Positions 1 to 11,419 of a stretch of DNA of 64,000 bases are shown in pieces. The DNA is from Rhizophagus irregularis (lineage: Eukaryota > Glomeromycota > Glomeromycetes > Glomerales > Glomeraceae), in contig NC_089441.1 in assembly GCF_026210795.1 (NCBI RefSeq), forward strand, positions 3,038,001 to 3,102,000. The letters are read 5' to 3'. The notes below the pieces were generated by a model. It saw only the letters and a list, made by a program, of their open reading frames with translations. It made no database searches and had not been told where the DNA came from. Numbering within the stretch: position 1 is the stretch's first letter; the number at the start of each line of letters is the position of its first letter. A program made the position numbers and the translations under genes.

Positions 1-3000
1 AAAGTCTTTTTGGTATAATTTGTAAACTTAAAAGAGATTATTTCACACAAATGCTAAAATCATATAGACATGTTTTAAATAAATATTAAATTACAGCATT
101 AGTTTCATCTGAAATATCTGAAATAAAAAATATCAATTATAAAATAGCTATAAATTATATGGGCTGATTTGTCTATCTTTAATTAAAATATTGATTTTAT
201 TACATTTTTATTATACAAAATACTATATAATTTACAGTAAATTGGAGATGAGTATTAAAAAATTTTTATTTGATGTTATTATACTATAAATTGGTAAATA
301 TTTCTTTTAAATTAATATAATTCTTAGCATTTACCATATATGTTAAAAATTTGTATCTTAACTTTAAACGTAAATATTTCCAGATCCAATGATCCAATCG
401 GTAAGCTCTTTTTTCGTTCATATAGACCAGATCAAGGGCTTTCCAAAAAGCCTAAATTTATAAAAAATGAATCAGTGGATCCCAAGATATTTGCATTTAA
501 GCATGTTAAAAAGTTTATACCTCAACTTTAAACGTAAATATCTCCGGATCTAATGATTCAATCGACGAGCTCTTTTTTCGCCTATAAAGTCCAGAACAAG
601 GGCTTTCCAACAAGCCTAAAATTATAGAAAACAGATCAGTGAATCTTGATATATTTGCGTTTAAAGATGGTAATACAAACTCTGACATAAAATAATTATT
701 TTTATTGTTTGAAAATATCTATTATGATACCATCTTTTATATGATATTTTTATTATACTTTTATAAACATTTATAGCTACTAAGACTATATAAATTTTTA
801 TTTTACTTTATATTTTATTAAAATATACTTACTTTTTAATAATATATGTTAAAAATTCCATATATATGAGAAATGGGTTTTTTATTAGTGAAATGGATTT
901 TTTCACAGTTCTTTTACATTTAATAATTTAAATGTAAATTTTTGCTCAACTTATTATTTAGTCAAGTGATCATCAATCAGATGATTTTTTGGTATTACAA
1001 AACAATTTTGAATAACAAAAATTGTGAAGATCAATTCAATAAATCTTTTTAATGCAGAGTAAATAAATCAGCCTATATGCTAATACTGGTATTGGTATTA
1101 ATTCTTTAATAAAGTATATACAATATTTTCAATTTTTTAATTATAAATAAAATTTTTTTTTTCTGCAATGCATTTGATAGTTTATTAAACAGAAAAAAAG
1201 ACTCAGAAAATACATTTAGTATAAAAAACTTAATCTAAACTATCTAATATTATTAACTACCAAACTACTCGTCATGCATGAAAGCACCTCACATGTGCAC
1301 TATTGGGTGAAATTTTTGCTCAGAGAGTATGATTCATTTTGAAATGATTATTCTTAGCATAAATGCCCTCTTTCTTCACAAGGCATTCATAGGACCCACT
1401 ACATTGCGAATAGAAAAAAGAAAAAAAAACTTTAAAGTGTAAGTGAGAAAATGAGTAAAGTAAAAAAAACATCCAGATCGTTCTTTCCAAAAGTGATCCG
1501 AAGAAATTGAGAAGGAGTGGCATCCATTATCCAAGCCATAGGATCCAAGGTACACACGATTAAATCAAAACTGACCAGCTGTAATAAATACAACACATTT
1601 CCAATTCTTTAGGTCAGCTAGTGTGAGGCCCCATTTACTGGTAGAAAGTTGCTTGTCATATGTAAAGGCAGACTCTAACATCGGATGTCTATTATCATGG
1701 CATAGGTTCTTGAATACTGTTATCTGCCAACCAATATTAACTCCAATCAACCAACCCAAGTAAGCTCTATTCAAATTAAAATTTTTTAAAAAGAAACTAA
1801 AACTAATACTAAATCTAAAAATTAAACTAAAAAATATTGATAAACAAAAGTAAAAGAAGAAAAAAATAAGAAGAAAAAATAATTACGGGATTCATAAAGC
1901 CGATTTTTGTCTCTATCCTTCTTCCTCTGAGGTGCACAGGTCGAAATGCTAAAAATCAGCAAAAAAATGGCGCAAAAAGCAGTGGCTATTTTTGGCTGTT
2001 TTTGGCTGTTTTTGGCTATTTGCGAATTAACCTATATTATTTGTAAATAGTTTATATAAATTTGCAAATAGTTTATGCAATTCTAGCCATTTTTTTGCCT
2101 GTTTTTGGTCATTTAACGTGTGATATGTAGACACAGTCGAAGATGAGGTCTAAAGCTTTTATTGAGGGTTGTTTAAAGAGAAACCAAATTCAGTTAGTTT
2201 TACAATATCAGTAAAAGTATGGACTAAGCATTACACTGGAAAAGCTGGTAATATTCCAAAAGAAGTTGTCCATTTTGTAAGTTTTTCCAAAATGTAAGTT
2301 ATCTTCTCGAATCATTTGTTCGTTATTTCGTGTAATTTAGGCTGGCAAGTTGCAAAGTATCCAGAAACACGTCAAGTTTATGATGCAATCTAATCCAAAA
2401 TTCATAAGATGGTGTCCTAATCAGGAGTCTTATGACTTGACGAATAGGAAATGCCAGCGGGTATTTGTAAATAGTAGGTGTTAAAGGAGAGTATAAAAGA
2501 AGGTAAGGTATATATCGGCTATTACTTTGAAAGTAGACTAGTTAAAGTTTCCTGGAGATAGTCTTGCGTATAGTACTTAAGTCGTTAGAGCCATCTTGTG
2601 CTTCTTGATAGCTTGTTCGAGTATTTTGAAGAAGGAGGGCTTGTTGGTATAAAGAAAATTGTTGTGGAGAAAATCCACAAAGTTTTTGTTGTTTAGGAGT
2701 TCATTAGTCGCTTTTTTCATGTCCAAAATTTCGTTATTCCGCTTAAAAAAAATAACTTAAAATTGTCTACATTTTGTTATTGTCCTAAGCTTGCTTATTC
2801 TGGGCGATACGTCTCTCCAGACCGTCTTTAGTCCAGGAATACCATAAAGAAAGGAAAAACGCGTAAAAAAAGAAAAAAAAAACAAAAGAAAATTTCTAAT
2901 ACTAAAATAAACCACAGTGGGTTTTTTGCTGTCAAATATTTATTTAAAGTATATGAAATAATATAAAAGTGTATTAACTATAAGCGAAATATAAAAAAAA

Positions 3001-3466
3001 TAAAAATAAAAAGTTTTATTATCAAAAAAATATGGTTCAGACGTTTAGCAGAAAGAGTCCATAATTCATTATAAATAAAATTTAATTAAAGGTTTTTTAT
3101 TTAATTTTTAGAGATTACTGAAAGAAGTGGATAGAAAGTAATTTATTTATAATAGGTTTAATTTATGTAACTGAATAGTAATAAAAAAAAAAATAAAACA
3201 CCATATATTTCCAAAATTAAGCATCTCTTTTTTAACCATAATGCTGGCTAGCAACAGCATAACGAAGGCTAAAATTTTATAATTCTGGCCAGGGTGCTTA
3301 TTTTCAGGAAGTACTTAATATCAGAAGTATACGGTAATAAAAAAAATATAACTTTAATAAATCATGTAATATTACCTTTGGTGAATTTTACTCTAATAAA
3401 TTTTAGCATTAAATTATTTTAAAAAAAATAATAAATTCCTATTTATTTTAAAATTGGTTTATTTTA
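1..3466. other. AT-rich intergenic region without a confident gene
   Basis: No gene can be supported here. Short minus-strand frames at 1320-1774 and plus-strand coding-like stretches at about 2140-2470 (for example a segment reading KFIRWCPNQESYDLTNRK) look like decayed exons, but I do not recognise the family. A short stretch at 1990-2110 repeats the word TTTTTGGCTG and has a weak inverted counterpart. A tandem doublet near the left edge is listed separately. Confidence 0.6.
361..680. repeat. Two tandem copies of a ~150-bp repeat with inverted ends
   Basis: Copy 1 starts at 361 and copy 2 at 525. They share long stretches such as CAAGGGCTTTCCAA and GAGCTCTTTTTTCG-like words. Each unit opens with TTTAAACGTAAATAT and closes with near its reverse complement (ATATTTGCGTTTAAA in copy 2). 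The units therefore look like two adjacent copies of a small inverted-repeat element. The open frame at 340-531 is part of this repeat and not a gene. Confidence 0.7.
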
Positions 3467-3474
3467 AATTTAGT

Positions 3475-4220
3475 TAGAGTTCCAAACAGGTTGACCTGAA
3501 TTTTTCAGGTCAGGTTTAGCAATTGCAATTTAGCATCAGTTCAGGTTGTAACATCAATATAACCTGAATGACCTGTTGACCTGAAACTATGATTTTATAT
3601 AATAAGTGAGTTATAGTATTATAATTCACTTTTTATATTGATTTTATATAATAAAAGTGAATTGCGATATTGGGATTCACTTTTTTATATTGATTTTATA
3701 TAATAAAAGTGAGTTGCGATATCAGAATTCACTTTTTTATATCAATTTTATATATAACAAGTGAATTGCGGTATCAGAATTCACTTTTTTATATCGATTT
3801 TATATATAATAAGTGAATTGTAGTATCGGAATTCACTTTTTTATATCGATTATATATATAACAAGTGAATTGCGGTATCAGAATTCACTTTTTTATATCG
3901 ATTATATATATAAAAAATGAATTGTGGTATCAGAATTCACTTTTTTATATTGATTTTATATTTAAAAAGTTAGTTGCGGTATTGCGATTCACCTTTTTAT
4001 ATGATTTTAATATAAAAAACTGAATCGCAATATTTCAAAAAAAAATGTTTTGCACCATTTTTTTTGATGTTTTTAATATAAATCCTGAAAATTTTTAGGT
4101 TTCAGTTTAGGTCAGGTCAAACAGATAATCTGATATAACTTGACCTAACCTGACCTGAAAAAAAATTTCAGGTCAGATTTATCAATTAAACTGACTTAAC
4201 CTGACTCATTCAGAACTCTA
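3475..4220. mobile_element. Non-autonomous hAT-like element (746 bp) with 8-bp target duplication
   Basis: The ends are TAGAGTTC and GAACTCTA. They are flanked by identical 8-bp copies of AATTTAGT at 3467-3474 and 4221-4228. Subterminal sequence on both sides is packed with direct and inverted copies of the word CAGGTCA. An 8-bp duplication and a terminal TAGAG are typical of the hAT superfamily. No transposase is present, so the element would need one in trans. The centre is a minisatellite, listed separately. Confidence 0.8.
3595..4035. repeat. Minisatellite of ~59-bp units, each with an internal dyad
   Basis: About seven units of 58-60 bp. Each contains AAGTGAATT, a ~10-bp spacer and AATTCACTT, so every unit can form a 9-bp stem. 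Units at both edges are the most diverged (ends near 3600 and 4030). The array fills the middle of the hAT-like element. Confidence 0.85.
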
Positions 4221-4892
4221 AATTTAGTATTCTAAAAAATTTAAGTAATTAAATAAAAAAATAAAAATTTTACTAAAAATCAATTATTACATATAAAAAT
4301 ATTTTTTGAATTTTCAAAATTTTTGACTGAGATATTATTTTAATTATAATATAAATATCATTATTATATATAAATTTATGAGTAGAATAAATTTTTCTTA
4401 AATTATAAAAGCTATTATTTAAATAATTTTTGAAAAAAAACAAGTTTGATTTTATAAGTAAAATACAATTTTTTGTTTTAAAAAAAGTATGATTAGTATC
4501 TATTCAAATTTGTTTTATACATCTGATATTTAAATTGAAATTTTTGAAAAAAAATTTATGATGTGTTTTTTAACTTTAGTCAAAATTATAATTTTTAGTC
4601 AGTATTAAGTACAGTCAACTCCCTCTATAGTTACTCCCATTATAGTCACATTCTACTATATAGTCACACCAGTTGAATATTCAAAACACTTTATTATTAA
4701 AATCTATCCTATATAGTCACAATCTATCTATAGTCACTATCACACCTATCCTTAAAAATCTTATATTAAAAAAAACCGTTTATAATCACAGTTATATAAA
4801 GAATATATTAAATAACTTGGCATCTAATAATCGTACAAAGATGTACCATAGCTTATTAGAATCGTCTCACTGAGACGAATCAAATGGTGGTT

Positions 4893-5306
4893 GTTTTATC
4901 CTTTTACTGTACAAACAGTCTTATGACTTAATTTTTATTTATATTTTGACTTCGAAAATTTAAAGATTGAACAATATTACAAAAATAAGAAAATAAACTA
5001 ATAAAAATAAAAAGAGTAGCTTCACAACTCATATAAGTAAAGAAATAAAAACTAAAATAAAATTAAAGAAAAGAAAAACTAGACTATTACAGAATTGCAT
5101 ACCCCAACTTTACCCGAAGGCCAGTATGAGTCAACTATCCAACATCCAAAAATCCAGTCTGTTACCAGAAAGAGACCCTAAGAGGTTGAACTGTTAAGCG
5201 GCGCAGAAAATCCAAGTGCGAGATTGAGAATCCATGAATTATGAAGAGGATGTCAAAGTAGGAATCCTGAAAGCTTGTCATAAGAAGAGTTGTGATGATG
5301 AGGGAG
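4893..5306 (-). mobile_element. 5'-truncated LINE copy (3' end only)
   Basis: This segment is a near copy of 8733-9100, the 3' end of the large LINE to the right. Shared words include GAATCGCATACCCCAACTTT-like and CCCGAAGGCCAGTATGAGTT sequence. On the minus strand it ends in GTAAAAGGATAAAAC at 4893-4907. The homology stops near 5302, as expected for a copy truncated during target-primed reverse transcription. Confidence 0.75.
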
Positions 5307-5816
5307 GTTTATTCTTTCACTTTGCTAGTATTTACGGCCAAACCTCCTCTACTTCTTTTTGAGGCATCACTCGGGCTGGTATTCTATCGTCTTCGCCCGG
5401 CATTATTATACCAAGTCTTATTCTCAAATGCTGTGTAGCTGTGAAGGCATGCCACGTCGGGGCCAGCTTTTTTAAGGCTGATCTGGTAGGAATGCGCCGC
5501 TCTCGTTGCATGCCCATTGCGTGATGCTGATGCTCAATTTATTTAACAACGCTTTTAGAAGCAGCTCTTTTATGGAGGACTTTTGACAGGTAGCATCCAG
5601 CCATTTAGTACCTTTATTACCGCCATTTTAGTGCTGATGCCGGCTCGAAGACGGCACATGGAAACCGTGATTCACACAACGCCGATAGTACAGTTGTTTA
5701 CCCTAAGTAGTATACTTTGTAGTGACCACTTAGACAGGAAGTAGCAGGTAACTGTTTAGGATTACCTCTTATGGTGGGTATCGGCCACCAGGGATCGCAA
5801 CCAAGACCCAAGAAGT
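5307..5816 (-). mobile_element. Truncated, degenerate SINE copy
   Basis: The segment matches the 3' half of the full SINE units at 6818 and 7766, including TTTGCTAGTATTTACGGCCA and the GTGGTATACTTTGTAGTGACC block. The terminal 15-bp word is degenerate here (near 5307-5320). The tRNA-like head is missing, so the copy is 5'-truncated on the minus strand. Confidence 0.65.
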
Positions 5817-5829
5817 AAGGAGTTTGTTA

Positions 5830-6802
5830 ACTGCTTTCTTTAGTGTTTACGACGAGCCTGCAACATCGCTTTTGAGCGTCGCGGGGCTGGTATCCTATCG
5901 TCTTCGCCAGGCAACCATTATACTGAGTCGCAATTTCTCAGGTAACGGCACCACTATTGAAGACATCTATCGTGAGGCTACTTTAATACTGATTTGAAGC
6001 TAGGAATATCTTGGCCTCTTTTCATCCTCTATGCCATTCATGTGCACAGTGCTCAATTTATTTTATGACTTTAGAAACTACTTTAAGTGGAGGATTTTCG
6101 ACAGGTAACGTCAACCATCTAGTACCCTTAGCCACCACCATTTCGTCTTAAGTCTCGCTCCAAGGAACGCTACAGCCTGCGATTACGCAGCGTAAATGCA
6201 ATAGTACAGTTGTTTATCACGAGTGGTATACTTTGTAGTGACCGGCAGACGAGTAACGAACGTCTGTTCGGGATCACCGCTTATGATGGGTATCGGCCAC
6301 CAGGGATCGCCAAACAGGAGCTCAAGAAGTGAGATCGAACACCGTAACCGTGCTAACTATTACGTACGAACGCGGTTGGTACGAAAGCACAACGAGAAGG
6401 TCAGTGCCATTAGACGTTGCCGCACTCGGCTTTACCATATAGGACGACCATCACTCCGATTTACTGACGCTCAAGTGGTATCGTAAAGTGACCGTACGGA
6501 GACGAAGTCCGGGGGTATAGTAGTGACCAGAGGACGGGACTGCGCGCGTGCCCGGTAGCGCTATAGGAAATGTTAGAAGGATACGTGACACTTTTGCGTT
6601 AAAATGTGCGGCCTAATCGTACACACTAATTTACTATGATGCAGTCCAACTACACTAATCCCTGTACCTTCACACTATTGGTCATAATGTCTGCAGTAAA
6701 ATTCTTTTTATTTTCGTGGTCATAGGAATCGAACCTGCAACCTGGCATGCTGGGGCTCGAGTAGTCTCAGTATAACCACTGAGATAGGGTGACCAACCCA
6801 GA
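5830..6802 (-). mobile_element. Full-length tRNA-derived SINE copy (~970 bp)
   Basis: On the minus strand the unit begins at about 6797 with GGGTTGGTCACCC and the A-box-like TATCTCAGTGGTTATAC, followed by the B box GGTTCGATTCC at about 6727-6737. These are RNA polymerase III internal promoter boxes of a tRNA. About 880 bp of tail follow, with a second set of tRNA-like words. The tRNA part lacks convincing paired arms throughout, so it is a SINE head and not a tRNA gene. The 87-aa open frame at 6223-6486 lies inside it and is not credible as a protein. Confidence 0.75.
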
Positions 6803-6817
6803 GTTTTATCCTTTTAC

Positions 6818-7750
6818 TTTGCTAGTATTTACGGCCAGACCGCCCACTGTTCAGAAAATACTTCTTATGAGACTAGTCTCAGGTCAGTATCTGTCGTTCT
6901 CGGGGTAATCGTTATACCAAGTCTTAATTTCTCAGTAACAGTACCATATAGAACATCGTCCGTCGGGCACTTTTAAGGCTGATCGAAGCTAAAGATACGC
7001 CGCCTCTTCGTCATTAACCCATTGCATGACACTGAATGCTCAATTTATTTTCACATTTTAGAGACTTTGCAGGTAACATCGGCTGTCAGTGCCGCCCGTA
7101 CTACGAAGGTTTCGTCTTCGTCACTTGTCAAAAGGCCATTACAGCTGCGACGTTACCCGCGTAAGTGATATGCTTTGTAGTGACCACTTCCAGACGGAAG
7201 TAGCGAGGCATCTCTCTAGGATCGCTTATGGTGGGTATCGAACCCGCAAGGAATGCCAATGAGAGCCAAGAAGTAGAAATCGAAACTCATAACCATGCCG
7301 CCTGTTACGTACACAAAACACTAGTTGGTTTAAGGCACAACAGAAGATCAAACTACTACTAAGACATTGCACCTCCAGCTTTACCATCTAGACAACCATC
7401 AGTTATTAACTGCGGCAGTATCGTGAAGTGACCGTACGGGCCGGAAGGTCCATACGAGGTATAGTAGTGACTTCAAAAACAGAACTGCGCACATGCCAAT
7501 GGCCTCATAGGGAACGTTAGAAAGACACCATGACTCTTAGTTGAAATATGCGGCCTAACCGTACACACTAATTCACCATGATGCAGTTCAACTACACTAA
7601 TCCCTGTACCTTCACGCTATTAGTTGTAGCGTCCACAGTAAAATTCGTTTTATTTCTGTAATCAGGCGGAATTAAACTTGCAACTTCGCCATACTCAGGT
7701 TTATATAAGAGTGCCGCTTTAACGATTACCTAGGGTGATCAGCCCTTAGA
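6818..7750 (-). mobile_element. Full-length tRNA-derived SINE copy
   Basis: Same organisation as the neighbouring unit. The head lies at about 7745 and the 3' end joins the terminal word at 6803-6817. An additional perfect B-box-like T-arm, GCGGGTTCGATACCCACC on the minus strand, lies at about 7215-7232. It shows that the long tail carries a second tRNA-like module. Confidence 0.75.
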
Positions 7751-7765
7751 GTTTTATCCTTTTAC

Positions 7766-8732
7766 TTTGCTAGTGTTTACGGCCAAGCCTCCCTCCTCTT
7801 TTTGAGGCATCCTCGGGCTAGTATTCTATCATCTTCATGGGCAACCATTATACTGAGTACTTAATTCCTCGTAACAACACCACTATCAAGACATCCCATC
7901 GGGCCACTTTTAAGGTTGATCTAAAGCTAGAAATATGCCACCTACTCATCCTATACCCATTGCATGATACTGGTACTCAATTTATTTAACGACCTTTAGA
8001 GAGCACCTACTTTCACGAAGGACTTTCGACAGGTAACATCAACCATCTAAGACTTTTCAATACCACTATTTTAGTACTAAGTTCTTAAACTGCCACTACA
8101 GCCTGCGATTACTTAGCACTAATAGTACAGTTGTTTACCCCAAGTGGTATACTTTGTAGCGATCACTCAGACAGGAAGTAGCAGGCATCTGTTCGGATCA
8201 CCCCTCCCCCTATGGTAGGTATCAACCACCAGAGATCACCAACCAGGACTAAGTGGGAATCGAACCCCATAACTATGCTACCTGCTTCGCGCACGAATAC
8301 CTTAGTTGGTCTAAAACCTAACAGAAAGTCAAACTACTACTAAGACATTGCACCCTCAGCTTTACCATCTAGGATAACCATCTAGCCATTACTGACCCCA
8401 AGCGGTATAGTGGAGTGACCACCTGGACAGTAAATCCCCCAAGGTATAGTAGTAATCTCAAGGACAGGAATGCGCATATGCCAATGGCCTCATAAGGAAC
8501 GTTAAAAAAATACTATGACCCTTAGTTGAAATGTGCGGCCTAACTGTACACACTAATTCATCATGATGCAGTCCAACTACACTAATTCCTGTACCTTCAC
8601 GCTATTGGTTGTAACGTCTACAGTAAAATTCTTTTTATTTCCGTGATCATAGGAATCGAACTTGTGACCTCACCATACTCAGGCTTAATAAGGGTCTCAG
8701 TGACTAACCAATGAGATAGTGTGACCAACCCC
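7766..8732 (-). mobile_element. Full-length tRNA-derived SINE copy abutting the LINE 3' end
   Basis: The head at about 8730 reads GGGGTTGGTCACACTATCTC, and the B box AGTTCGATTCC follows at about 8650. A further T-arm-like word, GGGGTTCGATTCCCAC on the minus strand, lies near 8255-8270. The head starts directly at the 15-bp word at 8733-8747 that also ends the LINE. LINE and SINE therefore form a head-to-tail chain. Confidence 0.75.
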
Positions 8733-11419
8733 AGTTTATCCTTTTACTGTGCGAACAGTCCTATGACTTTATTTTTTATTTATATTTTAACTTCGAAAAT
8801 CAAAAATCGAACAGTATTACAAAATAAGAAAATAAACTAATAAAAAATAAAAAGAGTAGCTTCACGACTCATACAAGTAAAGAAATCTAAACTAAAATAA
8901 AATTAAAGCAAAGAAAACTAGATTATTACGGAATCGCATACCCCAACTTTACCCGAAGGCCAGTATGAGTTAATTATTCAACATCCAAAAATCCAGTCCG
9001 TTATCAGAAAAAAATCCTAAGAGGTTGAACTGTTAAGCAGCGCAGAAAATCCAAGTGCGAGTTCCAAGATCCACCCTGAATTATAGAAGAGAATATTCAA
9101 GAAATTCAGGAATTCTGAGAAACTGTCGCCAAAGAAGAGTTGTGATGATGAGAAGAAATATTAGAGGAAAAAACGGTAGAAAGGCCTTGGGTTTTTGAGG
9201 AAGCAGAAATTCCTTGAGATTCTTCCCAAGCGTGAAAAAGAATATTTTTACACAGCCAAATTTTATCATATAATTTGACTTGAAAATCTTTAAGCAGAGG
9301 AGAAAGGGTCTTATATACCACGGAGAGAGAAAAATAGTTTTTCAAAAATGGTGTTAAATGAGCAGGGAGCAATCCTCTTGTAAGCTACAAACATGAAAAT
9401 GAAGAAGTATCAAAATTCCAACAATTCAGTGCAGAAAATTAGTCTTGGAACGAGACAGACAAAAGCTTTAAAGCTGAAAAGGAAGTAAAACAGCTATTCT
9501 AGAACTTTACAATTTCAGTACGGTATGTTAAACACAGATTAAGATCAGGGAGAATATAGTGACAAGTCCAAAGATGATTCAAATCTTTAGGAGCAGAATT
9601 GCATTGAGAGCAAAGCCAGTCAAGAGAATAAAGATAAGGTTTACGTTGTTGTAAGGTAGTCAAAGTAGGCAACATGTCTAAAAGAAGTTTGATACAGAAA
9701 ATCCAAATTCTGGATGACCGTTCTTATGCGAAGCAAAACCTTTGATACTGGAAAGACAAAAATGAATTCCAGCCCAATCGAAGAATGTAGGAGGACCTAA
9801 CACAGTAAATCGTGCCAATGAACAAAAAGATAATAGGTTGCGAGCATTAGCTATAGATTGCAAAAAATGGCGGATATTCATATCAATAGGTAAGGAGTTA
9901 AAGGTCAATACACATGGCACTTAACAGAAAGCCAGAGGTGAAAAGGAAGGCTGAGGAGAAGAATGCGCAGCTTTAGCTAAAGAATCCACTTGTACATTTA
10001 GCGCATTATCACTATGAGCAGGGATTTTGATTAATACAATTTTCAAATTGAAGTCCAGAAGAAGACGCCTAATAGAAAGCCAAAGAAGATAATTAGGCTG
10101 TCGAAGTAATTTTGGAGAAAAAAGAGCGTCAACAAAACACCTCCAAAGTATGATCAATTCAGCACAATTTGTATTAATCGTAACTGAAGAACCAGGAGAA
10201 AGAACTAATAATCCGAAGAAAATGGCATAAATTTCCAATCATAGAGCTGAGAGGGAATGCTCAAAGATGACAAGTCCAAAATAAATCCATCATCGTCTAA
10301 GGCTAACCAAGCTGAGGCCATAGAAGGGGAGAAGAATCTTGTGCTTGAAGAAATGAGCCATCCATATACAGAGTCTGCGTAGAAGAAGGCAAAGACAAAA
10401 TAAGAACATCATCATTCGTTACTACAGGGCTAGTGTAAAACATAGAGGGTGGATTATTCAATTGGGTAAGAGCCAAAGAAGTAGCATAATTCCAAGAAGT
10501 AGACAGAGTTATGGGAAGATAGGCCGCAAATACTTTGGCATTCTTAGTAGGATATCTAGTTGTTGCAGAAAGGGAGACATAGAAAAAACATTTCTTGCTA
10601 TTACAACGTTATTTAATCGCAGATTTCTTGGATAAGGCAGGAATGTTGTAGGAGCAACCAGAACAAGGATTATAGGATTGTTCATCGGCAGAGGTGGATA
10701 CAAGGAGCCAATGAGACATTATAGCAGAGTCTTTTTTCCTGTAAGTGATGCACACACGACCAACAGATAAAATATGGGTAGCAGAATTAAAATTAATAGC
10801 CCATTGAGGGTAGAAACTATAATCTTTAGTAGATTCATCTAATAGATAAGGTGAAGCTAAAGTATAATAAGAATTAATAAAATATAAAGATAAAAATAAA
10901 GAAGAAAAAGAAGAAGAAAGAAAATTATTTTTAATATAATAAAATCAAATAGGGATTCGTTCTTTTTGTCCAGCAATACCAAGGTATCTAAGATCAGACC
11001 AATTCATAAGGTAACGTTCACAAGGTGAAGCTAGTTAAGCAAGGACAAAAATCCAACTTTTCTGAAAAATGGACAATGGTAAAATAGTTCGCAATGGTAA
11101 AGCAGATTGTAAATCACGCCTCGGAGGTCGAAAAGTGAGAGACCACATGATATTGATTCGTGAAGAGAATAAAATCGAATTAAACAAGATATAAGTCTGA
11201 AGAGAAATGACTTGTGACCATAGTTCCAGGTTGATAGTAGTCGGGCAACTTTCAGCGCCCAAATAGCCTTGAAGATAGGAGATAGCATATTTGGCAAAAT
11301 CTTGAAAATCAGGGTGCGTAAATATTTTTTGCCAAGATGCAATATGAGAGGAGAGGAACTAATAAAAGGCATGCTGAATTGAGAAAGGAAGTTTTAAGAA
11401 AAGCAAAGTTAAAGGAGTA

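Noticed and set aside
3595-4035. Regular repeats resembling a CRISPR array
   Set aside because: The repeats are contiguous with no unique spacers, the genome is eukaryotic, and the block lies inside a hAT-like element.
4673-4873. 66-aa open frame
   Set aside because: It is composed of subterminal TATAGTCAC words and the dyad module of the pogo-like element.
6223-6486. 87-aa open frame on the plus strand
   Set aside because: It lies antisense within a SINE copy, and sister copies do not keep the frame.
5307-8732. GC-richer block as rDNA or a tRNA gene cluster
   Set aside because: Only tRNA promoter boxes recur. No rRNA core sequence or complete tRNA cloverleaf is visible, and the unit structure fits SINEs.
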